A DNA stretch of 64,000 nucleotides from DATAGF01 sp963834875 (GCA_963834875.1 CAWIDG010000023.1:48400-112399), one strand, 5' to 3'; positions 26,499 through 35,905 are shown, counted from the first letter of the stretch. A program made the numbers and translations. Notes: generated from the sequence alone by a model not told the origin.

Positions 26499-27498
26499 TC
26501 AGTCGAGCGTGATGACGACCTTGCCGTTGGCGCGGCCCTGCTCGACGTACGCCAGCGCCTCGAGGGTCTGGTCGAACGGGAACGTCTTGTCGATGAGCGG
26601 GCGGAGGTGGCCGGCGTCGTAGAGGGAGGCCAGCTCGCGCAGCTGCCCGCCGTTGGCCTGCATGAACAGAAACGAGTAGCTCACGCCTAGCTTCCGCGCC
26701 TGCTTGCGGACCTTGCGGCTCAGCAGCCCCATCACGACGCCCATGAACTTCGGCGCCCCGAGCTGCTTCGCGAACCCGGGGTCCGGCGGGCCGGTCACGC
26801 CGATCGCCTGTCCGCCCGGCTTGAGGACCGTGAGGGACCTCTCGAGGTTCTCGCCCCCTCGCGAGTCCAACACGACGTCGTAGCCGGAGAGGACCTCGGC
26901 GAAGTCCTCCTTCGTGTAGTCCACGACGACGTCGGCGCCGAGGCTGCGCACCAGCTCCGCGTTCTCGCCGCGCGCGGTCGTCGCCACCGTGGCGCCGAGG
27001 TGCTTGGCGAGCTGGATGACGGTCGACCCCAGGCCGCCGGAGCCGGCGTGGACGAGGACCTTCTGGCCGGGCTTGCACGTGGGCGCGGTCGACGAGGGCC
27101 TGCCAGGCGGCCAGTGACACCAGCGGCACCGCGGCCGCCTCGTGCAGGGTGAGCGAGGCTGGCTTGGGGGCGACGTCGTCCTGGTCGATCGCGATGTACT
27201 CCGCGAAGGTCCCGATCCGCAGGTCGCGGGGGCGAGCGTAGACCTCGTCGCCTACCTGGAAGTCGCGTACGGCCGAGCCGACCCTGGTCACCACGCCGGC
27301 GACGTCGTGGCCGAGCACGAACGGGGTCTGGTACTTCAGGAGCCGCTTGAACTCGCCGTTGCGGACCATCTTGTCCAGCGGGTTGATGCCGGCGGCGCTC
27401 ACCTTGACCAGCACGTCACCGTCGCCGACCTCGGGCTCGGGTACGTCGGCGGCGCGGAGTCCGTCCTTGCCGTAGTGCTCGACGACGAATGCCTTCAT
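26499..27498 (-). CDS. zinc-independent quinone oxidoreductase/alcohol dehydrogenase (MDR), frameshifted
   Basis: The N-terminal GroES-like domain is clean (MKAFVVEHYGKDGLRAADVP, AAGINPLDKMVRNG, VLGHDVAGVV). One extra base near 27082 moves the nucleotide-binding domain to another frame, where HAGSGGLGSTVIQLAKHLGA gives the NADPH-binding glycines and the protein runs to QGRANGKVVITLD. The missing zinc ligands and GINPLD motif place it among QOR-like medium-chain reductases. ATG 27498 overlaps the hydrolase stop, forming a two-gene operon. Confidence 0.85.
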
Positions 27499-28370
27499 GA
27501 CGTTCCCCAGAGGAACTCGAGGGCCCGCTTGACGAAGTCCTCGTGGAACTGGAACACCCCGCCGTGCCCGGCGTCGGGATAGACGACGAGCTGGCTGTTC
27601 GGGAGTCGTCGGTCGAGGTCGACGGTGTTCTTGGTGGGCACCATCTTGTCGCTCTCGCCGTTCATGACGAGCACCGGCTGGTGGATGCTCGCGAGGTCCG
27701 CGGGCTTCTGCTGACCCCATCGGTGGATGGCCTTGAGCTGGGCGCGGAACGAGCCGACGGAGATGGCCTTGTCGCGGTCGTTCGTACGTTCCTCGAGCCG
27801 TGCCAGGAACTCCTTCGCGGCTCCGCGCCCGTTCGGAGTCCTGGTGAAGAAGAGGAACTCCTTGGGGTCCCGGCGGGTGAGCAGTCCTCGCGCGGTGTCG
27901 AGGTAGGAGATGCGGGTCACCTTGTCGATGCCATCGCCCCCCGCAGGGCCGGTTCCGGCGAGGATCATCTTGCGCACGAGCCGCGGCTCCTCCTGCGCGA
28001 TCACCTGGGCGATCATGCCGCCCATGGAGAACCCGAACAGGTCGACCCGATCGAAGCCGAGGGCACGGATGAAGGTCACGGCGTCGCTCGCCATCTCCTC
28101 GATGGTCGTCGGCGTGGACCCGCTGGAGGCGCCGACACCGCGGTTGTCGAAGGTGATGACCCGATGCTTGGCGGCGATGCCGTCCACGACTCGGGGGTCC
28201 CAGTTGTCCAGGACCGCGGCCAGGTGGGTGAGGAAGACCACCGGCACCCCCGTGCTCGGGCCGAGCTGACGGTAGGCGAACTCCACGCCGCCGGCGTTGA
28301 TGGTCTGTGTCGGCGCGTTCTTCCACGTCGTGTTCAGGGCCGCACCCGTGGGTGCCTCGACCGTCGTCAT
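27495..28370 (-). CDS. alpha/beta-fold hydrolase
   Basis: The 291-residue protein has the nucleophile elbow GFSMGG, the oxyanion region (VVFLTHLAAVLDNWDP), the acid in NGESDKMVP and the catalytic His in DAGHGGVFQFHEDF. It belongs to the haloperoxidase/hydrolase group; the substrate is unknown. ATG 28370 follows AAGGAG. The stop overlaps the downstream oxidoreductase start (ATGA). The operon is divergent from a TetR gene over an AT-rich, palindrome-bearing gap, so it is probably controlled by it. Confidence 0.88.
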   Translation of the reverse strand: MTTVEAPTGAALNTTWKNAPTQTINAGGVEFAYRQLGPSTGVPVVFLTHLAAVLDNWDPRVVDGIAAKHRVITFDNRGVGASSGSTPTTIEEMASDAVTFIRALGFDRVDLFGFSMGGMIAQVIAQEEPRLVRKMILAGTGPAGGDGIDKVTRISYLDTARGLLTRRDPKEFLFFTRTPNGRGAAKEFLARLEERTNDRDKAISVGSFRAQLKAIHRWGQQKPADLASIHQPVLVMNGESDKMVPTKNTVDLDRRLPNSQLVVYPDAGHGGVFQFHEDFVKRALEFLWGTS

Positions 28371-28493
28371 CGCTTCGTCTCCTTGTGCGTGCTGCATTGG
28401 CTTTGCATTACGATCATAATACTATAGTACGGACATAATACAATGGGGAGGTGACGTCACACGATCGAGAGCAGTTCGACGAGAGAGGTCGCT
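28371..28493. promoter_or_regulatory. divergent promoter/operator of the TetR-hydrolase system
   Basis: The gap is strikingly AT-rich for this genome. It holds the perfect palindrome TACTATAGTA (28420-28429) flanked by two direct CATAATAC words (28414 and 28434). TATTAT and TATAGT are candidate -10 boxes for the minus-strand operon. The arrangement fits a TetR repressor controlling both directions. Confidence 0.6.
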
Positions 28494-29072
28494 ATGCGCT
28501 ACGGCAAGGACCACAAGCAGGCCACGAGACAACGCATCGTCGAAGCGGCCGGGCGGCGCTTCAAGCAAGACGGCATCGACGGCGCCGGCGTGGCGGCCGT
28601 GATGTCCGACGCCGGCCTGACCAACGGCGCCTTCTACGCCCACTTCACGTCCAAGGAGGATCTCGTCGCGAACGTCCTCGCCGACCAGCTGCGCGCCCAA
28701 CGCCAAAGCTTTGACGCCGAGGCCCCGGATCGGGCGGGACTCGAGGCGTTCGTCCGCTCCTACCTGTCCCCGCAGCACCGCGACCAGTGCGCCGACGGCT
28801 GCCCGTCGGCTGCGCTGCTCGACGAGATCGCCCGACGCCCCGCCGCCACCAGACAGGTCTTCACCGACGAACTGATGGGCGTGATCGACGACATCGCGTC
28901 GCGCCTGGACCCGACAGACGTCGAGGCCGCTCGAACCGACGCGCTCACGGTCTTCGGACTGATGGTCGGCACCCTGCAGCTCGCCAGGGCGCTGACAGAC
29001 CGCGACCTGTCCGATCAGCTCCTCGCCCGCGGCGTGGAGACGGCCCTGAAGCTGCTCGACGACCGGGCATGA
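28494..29072 (+). CDS. TetR/AcrR family regulator
   Basis: The 192-residue protein has an N-terminal TetR helix-turn-helix (TRQRIVEAAGRRFKQDGIDG, GVAAVMSDAGLTNGAFYAHF, residues about 10-55) and a C-terminal ligand-binding domain with CADGCPSAALLDEIARRP, typical of the group repressing oxidoreductase/hydrolase operons in response to electrophiles. Cys at CADGC might be redox-sensitive, but this is speculation. It is divergent from the hydrolase-oxidoreductase pair. Confidence 0.9.
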   Translation: MRYGKDHKQATRQRIVEAAGRRFKQDGIDGAGVAAVMSDAGLTNGAFYAHFTSKEDLVANVLADQLRAQRQSFDAEAPDRAGLEAFVRSYLSPQHRDQCADGCPSAALLDEIARRPAATRQVFTDELMGVIDDIASRLDPTDVEAARTDALTVFGLMVGTLQLARALTDRDLSDQLLARGVETALKLLDDRA

Positions 29073-29215
29073 CCGCGTCGCAACACACGCCCCGCCAGGC
29101 AACGACGACAACAGCCACGTCTGGGGCTGGCGCGTTCTCCCCGGATGCACTACGCCCCGGCGCGCGAGTCAGCCTCGCCGGGGCGGGATCCCAGTAGCTA
29201 TGCCCCTTCTGGCCA

Positions 29216-29245
29216 TGGGCAGTACTGGGATAGAACCAGCGACCT
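29216..29245 (-). other. degenerate tRNA 3'-end remnant
   Basis: On the minus strand GCTGG-TTCTATC-CCAGT-ACTGCCCA resembles a T-arm and acceptor strand, but the T-loop has TTCTATC instead of TTCGATC. It shares its sequence and flank (CTTCTGG-CATGGGC) with the piece at 2543. It is not a functional tRNA. Confidence 0.35.
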
Positions 29246-29320
29246 CAGGCCACCCGCAGGCGAAGGGCCAGACGGCCTACGCCCGCGCTCTCGGCCGGGC
29301 GCTAGCGCCACCGCGGTAGG

Positions 29321-29799
29321 TCAGGCCGGGATCATTCGCTCGCCGGGGGTCTTGTGGGTCCCCGGGCCGCGGTACCACTCGACGTCGTCGGCCTCCACGG
29401 GCTGGCCGCACGCCTGGCAGGCCGCCCCCCGGCCGAGCTCGCCGCCGCAGCCGGCGTGGCGCAGGACCGACGGGGGGCCGTTGGGGGCGAAGTGGGCGTC
29501 GCCCCAGCGCATCAAGTCGACCAGCACCGGGAGGAGCTCCTTGCCAGCGTCGGTGAGGACGTACTCGAACCGCTCGGGGCGCTCCTGGTAGCGGCGGCGC
29601 TCGAGGACGCCGGCCTCGGTCAGCGTGCTCAGCCGCTTGGTGAGGATGTTGGGCGCGATTTTAGCCGCCGCTGGAACTGCTCAAAGCGGGTCACGCCGAG
29701 GAAGGCGTCGCGGAGGATGAGGAGCGTCCAGCGCTCGCCGATCAGCTCCAGGGTGCGCGCCACGGAGCAGTTCTGTCCCGTGTAGTCGCGGCCGAGCAC
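29321..29799 (-). CDS. HxlR family regulator, frameshifted
   Basis: The first part (GRDYTGQNCSVARTLELIGE, RWTLLILRDAFLGVTRFEQF) is the HxlR winged helix with its conserved N-terminal cysteine. Near 29660 one base is missing in an A-run. The next frame gives IAPNILTKRLSTLTEAGVLE and the wing, then LTDAGKELLPVLVDLMRWGD. The C-terminal extension carries CGGELGRGAACQACGQ, a zinc-ribbon-like tail found in one HxlR subgroup. It is divergent from the MFS pump operon, 45 bases away, and is its probable regulator. Confidence 0.85.
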
Positions 29800-29844
29800 G
29801 GCAACGACTCTAGCTTCATCACGGAAGCTTGTCCACTAGCTTGC

Positions 29845-31356
29845 ATGGCGCTAGTGACCCGGACGCCCGCATCTCGCCCCGACACGGCGCCTTCCGCGCA
29901 GGCTTCGGCCGGCACGCCCGCCGGCCGTCGCCGTGGGCCGCGGCTCGCCCGCCACTGGCAGGTCCTGCTCGTGGTCACGGCCGGCGCCTTCCTGGCCAAC
30001 CTGGACCTCTTCATCGTCAACATCGCCTTCCCGGCGATCCAGGCCGACTTCGCGGGCTCCAGCCTGTCGGCGCTCTCCTGGGTGCTGAGCGGCTACGCGA
30101 TCGTGTTCGCGGCGCTCCTCGTGCCCGCCGGGCGCCTGGCGGACCTCCTGGGCCGCAAGCGCCTCTTCCTCGCCGGCCTGGGGCTGTTCCTGGTCGCCTC
30201 CGCGGCGTGCGCCGCCGCTGCCGGCCCGTGGACCCTCGTCGGCGCCCGCGTCGTCCAGGCCGTCGGGGCGGCCCTCCTCATCCCGACGTCGCTCGCCCTG
30301 CTCATCCCCGAGTTCCCGCCCCACCGTCGCGCCGCGGCGATCGGCCTCTGGACGGCGGGAGCCGCCCTCGCGGCGACGCTCGGCCCCACCATCGGGGGCC
30401 TGCTGGTGAGCGCCAGCTGGCGGTGGGTGTTCCTCGTGAACCTCCCGCTCGGGGCGCTGGTGGCGATCGCCGCCGTCCGGGTGCTCACCGAGGCGCGCGA
30501 TCCGGCCCGGGGCCGGCGGCCCGATCTGGTCGGGGCCTTGCTCCTCTGCGTCGGCGTGGGGGCATTGGCGCTCGGCATCGTGAAGGGCGAGGAGTGGGGC
30601 TGGATCAGCGGCCAGGTAGCACTGTCCGAGGCGACCGCGCTCACGGCGCTGGCCGCGTTCGCGGCGCGCTCGGCGCGGCACCCCGCACCGGTCGTGGAGC
30701 GGGTGATCCTGCAATCGCGGACGCGCCGCGCCGCGAACCTGAGCGTCTTCCTCTTCTCGATGGCGTTCTTCTCGCTGCTGCTCGCGAGCGTGCTCTTCAT
30801 GACCGAGGTCTGGCACTACTCCGCGCTCCAAAGCGGCCTGGCGTTGGCGCCGGGGCCGCTGATGGTGGCGCTCCTGTCCTGGCCGGCCGGCACCCTGGCC
30901 GGCCGCATCGGCGCCCGCCCGATCGCGCTCGCGGGTGTGGTCGCGTTCGCGGCGGGCTGCGGCTGGTGGATCGCCCGCATCGGAACCGAGGCCCACTACG
31001 CGTCCGACATGCTTCCCGGGGTCGTCCTCACCGGTGTCGGTGTAAGCCTGACGTTCCCCATCCTCGCCGGCGCCGCCGTGTCCGCGCTCCCGCCGGAGCG
31101 GACCGCGACCGGGAGCGCGGTGTTCAACATGGCACGCCAGATCGGCGGGGTGATCGGCGTCGCCGTCCTCGTGGCGATCCTCGGAGAGCGGGCCCCCGAC
31201 CTCACGCAGTTCCGTGCCGGCTGGGCGTTCATGGCGGCCGCCTGCCTGGCCGCCGGCGCCGCCGCCGCTCTTCGTCCCCCGCCCCCGCCGCGCGGGGGAC
31301 GCACACCCTCGACTCGCCCATGCCACCCACCCGGACCCCCAAGGAGGTCTGCCATG
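29845..31356 (+). CDS. DHA2/EmrB-type MFS drug transporter, frameshifted at the 3' end
   Basis: About 14 membrane helices follow a 30-residue cytoplasmic tail. The motif LANLDLFIVNIAFPAI (helix 1) and GRLADLLGRKR (loop 2-3) mark the DHA2 family of proton-driven multidrug exporters. The frame runs open into the next gene, but one base shift near 31265 restores the usual ending ALFVPRPRRAGDAHP and a stop overlapping the next ATG (ATGA), so the apparent fusion is judged false. First gene of a three-gene operon. Confidence 0.85.
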
Positions 31357-32248
31357 ACCCATCAGCCGTTCCGCTTCGACCTGACCGGTCAGGTCGCGCT
31401 CGTCACGGGCGCGTCATCCGGCCTCGGCGTCGTCTTCGCCCGCGCGCTGGCCGATGCCGGCGCGTCCCTCGTCCTCGCCGCCCGGCGCCTCGACCGGCTC
31501 GAGGAGGTGGCCCAGGGCATCCGTGAGGGCGGCGGCTCCGCGGTCGCCGTGGCCTGCGACGTGACCGACCCCGCGCAGGTGGACGACGCCGCCCAGCGGG
31601 CGCTCGACGAGTTCGGCGGGCTCGACATCGCTGTGGCCAACGCCGGCGCCGTTCTCGACGGCCTGTCGCTTCCGGAGCGGCTGCCTCCCCGACCTGTGGG
31701 AGCAGTCGATCGCGGTGAACCTGTCCGGCGCCTGGTACACGTGCCAGGCGGCGGGCCGCCGGATGCTGGCGGCCGGCCGCGGCTCGATCGTGGTGATCTC
31801 CTCCTACACGGGCCTGGCCGGCATGCCCCACTTCCCCCCCGCCTACCAGGCGTCGAAGGCGGCGCTCCTCAACATCACGCAGGCGCTCGCCGTGTCGTGG
31901 GCCGACCGCGGCGTGCGGGTGAACGCGATCTGCCCCGGGTGGTTCCCGAGCGAGATGACCGACGCGGTGCTCGCCGCCCCGGCCTGGCGGCAGCGCGTCG
32001 AGGCCCAGGCGCCGATGGGGCGCACAGGCGTCCCCGAGGAGCTCACCGGGCCGCTGCTCCTCCTCGCCTCCGACGCGTCGACCTACATGACGGGAACGGT
32101 GCTCGTCGTCAACGGCGGGACGTCGGCGGTGGTCGGCCAGACGCCGTACTCGCCGGAGCTCTTCGGCCTGCACGCCGCCGTGATGCCCGGGGACCTCGGC
32201 GTTCCCCTCACGCCCGGGGACGACATCCTGCCGACGGTGGCCGCGTGA
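31354..32248 (+). CDS. SDR family oxidoreductase, frameshifted near 31685
   Basis: ATG 31354 follows AAGGAGG. It has the cofactor motif TGASSGLG, VANAG, catalytic Ser in VVISSYTGLAG and the YQASK active site, then the PG motif NAICPGWFPSEM. An extra base near 31685 splits the protein in two frames (…LSLPE and DLWEQSIAVNLSGAWYTCQA). The corrected length is about 297 residues, a classical NAD(P)-dependent short-chain dehydrogenase with a 35-residue C-terminal extension. Substrate unknown; co-transcribed with a pump and a nitroreductase. Confidence 0.88.
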
Positions 32249-32934
32249 TGGCCCTCGACGCCCTGGACGCCATCCGCCAGCGGCGGGCGGTCCGCACCTA
32301 CACCGGCCGGCCGGTCGCCGACGCCGACCTCGACCGGCTCCTGCGCCTGGCGCTTCTCGCGCCGACCGGCCACGGCGCCCAGTCCTGGAGCTTCGTCGTC
32401 GTCCGGGAGCCCGAGCGGCGCGCCGCGCTCGCCGAGCTGGTGCTGCGGGGGGCCGCGGAGTACTTCCGCACCTTCCGCCCCCGGGCCGAGGGGGCGAGCG
32501 ACGAGGAGCACGCCGCGTGGGCCCGCGGCTACGCCGAGAAGGCCCTCGGCAGCTACCGGCAGGTGCCGGTGTGGATCTGCGCGGTCATCGTGCCCCGCTT
32601 CCACTACCCCGCTGACCCGCTCAAGGAGCACATCGAGCGCTTCAGCGACGTCACCTCGCTGGCGTTCGCGCTCGAGAACCTCTTCGTCGCCGCCCGGGCC
32701 ATGGGCCTCGGCACCACGCCCACCATCTTCCACTTCCTCCTTGAGGAGGAGTACCGGAAGCTCCTGCGGCTGCCGCCCGAGCTCGGCGTGCACTACCTGA
32801 CGCCGCTGGGCTACCCGCCGGAGTTCCCCGTCGGGCTGCGGCCGGAGCTGGCGAAGGCGCGCCGCCCGTGGCGGTCGCTGGTCCACGACGAGGAGTGGGG
32901 GCGCCCGCGCATCGATGCGGACGCCGGGGCATGA
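32248..32934 (+). CDS. nitroreductase family protein
   Basis: The 228-residue protein has the FMN-binding start AIRQRRAVRTYTGRPV, LLRLALLAPTGHGAQSWSFV, the ALENLFVAARAMGLGTTP helix and the LTPLGYPPE end, all typical of oxygen-insensitive flavin nitro/ene reductases. The start overlaps the SDR stop (TGATG), so translation is coupled. Together with the SDR and the exporter it looks like an inducible detoxification set for a quinone, nitro or enone compound. Confidence 0.92.
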   Translation: MALDALDAIRQRRAVRTYTGRPVADADLDRLLRLALLAPTGHGAQSWSFVVVREPERRAALAELVLRGAAEYFRTFRPRAEGASDEEHAAWARGYAEKALGSYRQVPVWICAVIVPRFHYPADPLKEHIERFSDVTSLAFALENLFVAARAMGLGTTPTIFHFLLEEEYRKLLRLPPELGVHYLTPLGYPPEFPVGLRPELAKARRPWRSLVHDEEWGRPRIDADAGA

Positions 32935-33117
32935 GGGCTTGGACGCGGCGGCCATGCCCATCTGCGGCTCGCGTAGTGCTGTGGGGCTCGCCAGAGACCT
33001 TGCAGCTGATACCCGGCGCACCGCCAGCGGCTCGGCGACCTCGCCCTCCGCGATCCTCTCGGGGCGCGCGGTGTCGGGCGGCGCCGGCCTTCGGGCCCTG
33101 GCTCCGAGGAGACGAAC
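32935..33117. other. intergenic, nothing recognised
   Basis: Short gap between the nitroreductase and the next hydrolase. The last bases carry GAGGAG for the downstream ATG. No hairpin was noted. Confidence 0.4.
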
Positions 33118-33999
33118 ATGTCGATGATCACCAACACCGAATCCGGAATCAGAATTCCCAAAACCAGTAGCCACTTCCTCGACCCAGCCGGGTCGCGTGA
33201 CCAAGGGCAAGGCCGACTGCGCTACCTCACCGGTGGCAGTGGCGCGCCACTGGTCATGCTGCACACCGTGCGCACCCAGGCCGAGCACTTCCGCCACCTC
33301 ATCCCGTTGGTCCAGCAGCGATACACCGTGTACGCGCTCGACCTGCCGGGAATGGGCTACTCGCAGATCGTGCCCGGCGCCTCCTACGAGGAACCCGCCT
33401 TGCGCGCCGCCGTCAAACGGCTCGTGACACAACTCGATCTGCGCGACGTGACACTGCTCGGAGAGTCGATGGGGGCCGTGCTCGCCCTCACCACAGCGGC
33501 CGACCTCCCCGACCGCGTCCACCGCGTCGTGGCGGTCAACGCCTACGACTACGCCGGCGGAATCGCCAGGTCCAGCCTCCTGGCCCGGCTGATCATCACA
33601 GGCGTCATCGCACCCGGGTTGGGCCCGATGCTCGCCCGGCTGGAACCCAGACCCGTCATGCGCGCCGTACTGACCGGCGGCCTCGTCGACCCGACCGCGC
33701 TGCGCGAGGACTACCTGGACGAACTCCTCAACGTCGGCCACCGCCCGGGCTACCCGACGGTCGCCCGCGCCGTGTACCGCAACCTCCCCAGCCTCGCCGC
33801 GGCCCGCGCCCGCTACCCCGAGGTCACCGCACCGGTCCACCTCATCTACGGGGAGAAGGACTGGTCCCGGCCTTCAGACCGGCAGGCCAACAGGCGACAG
33901 CTCCCCAACGCCGAGTTCACTCAGGTCCCGAACGCCGGCCACTTCATCGCCCTGGAACGGCCTGACGTGCCAGCCAACTTGCTCAACTCGGTCGCATGA
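33118..33999 (+). CDS. alpha/beta-fold hydrolase
   Basis: The 293-residue protein begins with about 30 polar residues and a fold start GSGAPLVMLHTVRTQAEHFR. Catalytic residues are visible: nucleophile in GESMGAVLAL, acid in IYGEKDWSRP and His in NAGHFIALERP. It resembles epoxide hydrolase or haloalkane dehalogenase-like proteins, but no substrate is assignable. GAGGAG precedes ATG 33118. It stands alone rather than in the neighbouring operon. Confidence 0.88.
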   Translation: MSMITNTESGIRIPKTSSHFLDPAGSRDQGQGRLRYLTGGSGAPLVMLHTVRTQAEHFRHLIPLVQQRYTVYALDLPGMGYSQIVPGASYEEPALRAAVKRLVTQLDLRDVTLLGESMGAVLALTTAADLPDRVHRVVAVNAYDYAGGIARSSLLARLIITGVIAPGLGPMLARLEPRPVMRAVLTGGLVDPTALREDYLDELLNVGHRPGYPTVARAVYRNLPSLAAARARYPEVTAPVHLIYGEKDWSRPSDRQANRRQLPNAEFTQVPNAGHFIALERPDVPANLLNSVA

Positions 34000-34491
34000 C
34001 CCAGCTCGAACCAAGTGCCCAAACCGCCTCCGATCCCAAGCTTCCAGCGAAGCTGGCTGCGCCCCCGTCTGTCCAGGCCATACTCGCCCGACGCAGGGCC
34101 GGTGAAGTTTGGTCTTGCCCCGCTCTCGTGGACAACTGAAAGTGGTGGACGCGCGGCCCACCCTTGCGCCTCTGTCGCATGGAACGAAGCACGACAGCCT
34201 CGCGGCTCCCTTACACAGCAGGAGCGACGCGGGAGCCGATCGCGCGCCCGCCGACGCCCGCATTTCGTCCGGAGCGGGCGCCTGGTGGGAACGAAACCAC
34301 ACGCCTCCTCGTCGCGCGAAGCGGAAGCCGTCCGCGACCTATGCATGGCTGCCGGCCGCAACAGACCGCCAACTCGACAGCGATTCGCGGGCCTCAGCCA
34401 GTTAGCCCTTCCGGCTGTTGACGCGCCGCGCCCGTTGGGGGATACCTGACACCCGCCACGCCAGCGGATTGCCGAGGCGACAGGAGGCACC
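34000..34491. other. non-coding stretch with IS-derived repeat
   Basis: No gene is seen. The centre carries the dispersed repeat (copy 2), and the last bases hold AGGAGG for the next gene. Confidence 0.5.
34145..34270. repeat. dispersed IS-tail repeat, copy 2
   Basis: About 85% identical to 26291-26420, with no transposase remnant next to it. Its last 40 bases (AGCCGATCGCGCGCC and GCATTTCGTCCG) are also shared with 63057-63105. Confidence 0.65.
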
Positions 34492-35175
34492 GTGCGATCA
34501 GACTCCAATGGCAGCGCGCGCGCGACGTTGTGGGAGCGCTGGGCGCCCGCGTCGGGCGCCGTGGCCGTGATCCTCCTGGTCATCGCATTCCTCGTCGCGG
34601 GCAGCTCGCCTGACCCGGACGATCCCGAGACCGAGATCGCCTCATACCTGGCCTCGAACTCCAACCAGACCCAGAACTTCGCGGCGTTCTTCGTGTTCCT
34701 GGCGGGCGTCCTCTTCCTGCTCGTCTTCTTCTCCGTCCTGCGGTCGCGACTGGCGGCGGCCGAAGGCCCCGGCGGGGGCCTGGCCCCCCTTGCCTTCGGG
34801 TCAGGGGTGGCCAGCGCAGCCCTCTGGATCGGTGCCGTCTCATTCTTTGTGGCCCCGCTGGCCGTAGCCGACGAGCGGGGAGCTCTCGGCGCCCCAGCTG
34901 ACCTCTACGCGTTCGCGAGCGATGCCGGCTACCTCCTGTGGATAGGGGCGGTCGTCCTGGGCGCGCTGGTGGTCTGGGCCACATCGGCGGTCGCTCTGAG
35001 GACGGGCCTGCTGCCGCGCTGGTTCGCGTGGGTCGGGGTAGTAGTGGGCGTGATCTGCCTGTTTGCGATCTTCTTCATCCCGGCCTTCGTCTACTGGGCC
35101 TGGATCCTGGTCGCCTCGCTCCTGCTCCTGCGCCCCCGAGCCGGCGCCTCTCGGGCGGCCCCCTCGCCAGCCTGA
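34492..35175 (+). CDS. six-helix membrane protein (DUF4386-like)
   Basis: The 227-residue protein starts at GTG behind ACAGGAGG. Hydrophobic segments include SGAVAVILLVIAFLVAGSS, FAAFFVFLAGVLFLLVFFSVL, GVASAALWIGAVSFFVAPLA, YLLWIGAVVLGALVVWATSA, FAWVGVVVGVICLFAIFFIP and WAWILVASLLLL. The loop ETEIASYLASNSNQTQN is extracytoplasmic by the positive-inside rule. Similar proteins are common in actinobacteria with no known role. Confidence 0.8.
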   Translation: MRSDSNGSARATLWERWAPASGAVAVILLVIAFLVAGSSPDPDDPETEIASYLASNSNQTQNFAAFFVFLAGVLFLLVFFSVLRSRLAAAEGPGGGLAPLAFGSGVASAALWIGAVSFFVAPLAVADERGALGAPADLYAFASDAGYLLWIGAVVLGALVVWATSAVALRTGLLPRWFAWVGVVVGVICLFAIFFIPAFVYWAWILVASLLLLRPRAGASRAAPSPA

Positions 35176-35332
35176 GTGGACTCAGCCGGCGAACGGAACC
35201 GCGCCAGAGACTCGACCTCGCCCTCGTTTAGCGAGCCCCGGCGCGTCCGTGTGTGGTCCATCGCAAAGCGTTGCTCGGGAATCCAGGCGCAGCATAGGCT
35301 CGCGACCCAAACAACAGTCAGGGAGGCGGTCA

Positions 35333-35695
35333 ATGGCCGAGCTCGAGGTGAGGAACCACGACCAGGCGGATGAGACCCGACCCTTCGTGGACAAGGGCCG
35401 GGTCGAGATCGTGAACCTGGCCGGCGGAGTGGTGGGGCGAGGGACGTTCGAGCCGGGTTGGCGCTGGTCGGAGCACGTCAAGCCGATCGCCGGCACGGAG
35501 AGCTGTCAGGCGCCCCACATGGGCTACTGCATCTCGGGTCGGATGGTCGTCCGGATGGACGACGGGACCGAGAAGGAGGTTGGCCCGGGCGACGTGCTCG
35601 TCATCCCCCCGGGCCACGACGCCTGGGTCGTGGGCGATGAGCCCTGCGTCCAGGTCAACTTCACCGGCATGGAGGTCTACGCCAAGAAGACCTAG
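35333..35695 (+). CDS. cupin-domain protein
   Basis: The 120-residue protein is a single cupin barrel: FEPGWRWSEHVKP (first metal-binding region), the HMGYCISGRMVVRMDDGTEKEV strands and GDVLVIPPGHDAWVVGDEP (second motif). The His residues in SEHVKP and APHMGY and His in GHDAW could bind a metal. Cupins of this size act as sensors, isomerases or chaperone-like proteins; no function is assigned. Confidence 0.85.
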   Translation: MAELEVRNHDQADETRPFVDKGRVEIVNLAGGVVGRGTFEPGWRWSEHVKPIAGTESCQAPHMGYCISGRMVVRMDDGTEKEVGPGDVLVIPPGHDAWVVGDEPCVQVNFTGMEVYAKKT

Positions 35696-35740
35696 ATGTA
35701 GTCACCCGCAGCGTTGTTGACGGATCGGGCTTGACGCGAG

Positions 35741-35796
35741 GAGGACCCCCGGGGCTCTGTGGAGGTGTCTGAGCCATCCACGCCCCGGGGGTCCTC
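35741..35796. repeat. perfect 15-bp inverted repeat
   Basis: GAGGACCCCCGGGGC (35741-35755) and GCCCCGGGGGTCCTC (35782-35796) enclose 26 bases and end at the GTG of an IS481-like remnant. It may be the element's terminal or regulatory hairpin, limiting read-through into the transposase. Confidence 0.6.
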
Positions 35797-35905
35797 GTGT
35801 CGCACGCTAACGGCCCGCCTGACCGTCCACGGAAGAGCGCTGCTGGTCGAGCGGGTGCTGGCCGGCCATCGGCCGGCCGATGTCGCTGCCCTGGAGTGGA
35901 GCAAG
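35797..35905 (+). pseudogene. IS481-like transposase, N-terminal remnant
   Basis: GTG 35797 opens VSHANG; after a one-base shift the reading ARLTVHGRALLVERVLAGHRPADVAA matches the conserved N-terminus of IS481 transposases (HANA-LTV-GR-LLVERV). The rest of the gene is absent. Confidence 0.6.

Noticed and set aside
29845..32934. A single 1,029-residue MFS-SDR fusion protein reading through 29845-32934
   Set aside because: The SDR has its own AAGGAGG and ATG, the SDR frame is itself broken near 31685, and a one-base correction gives the pump a normal end with ATGA overlap.
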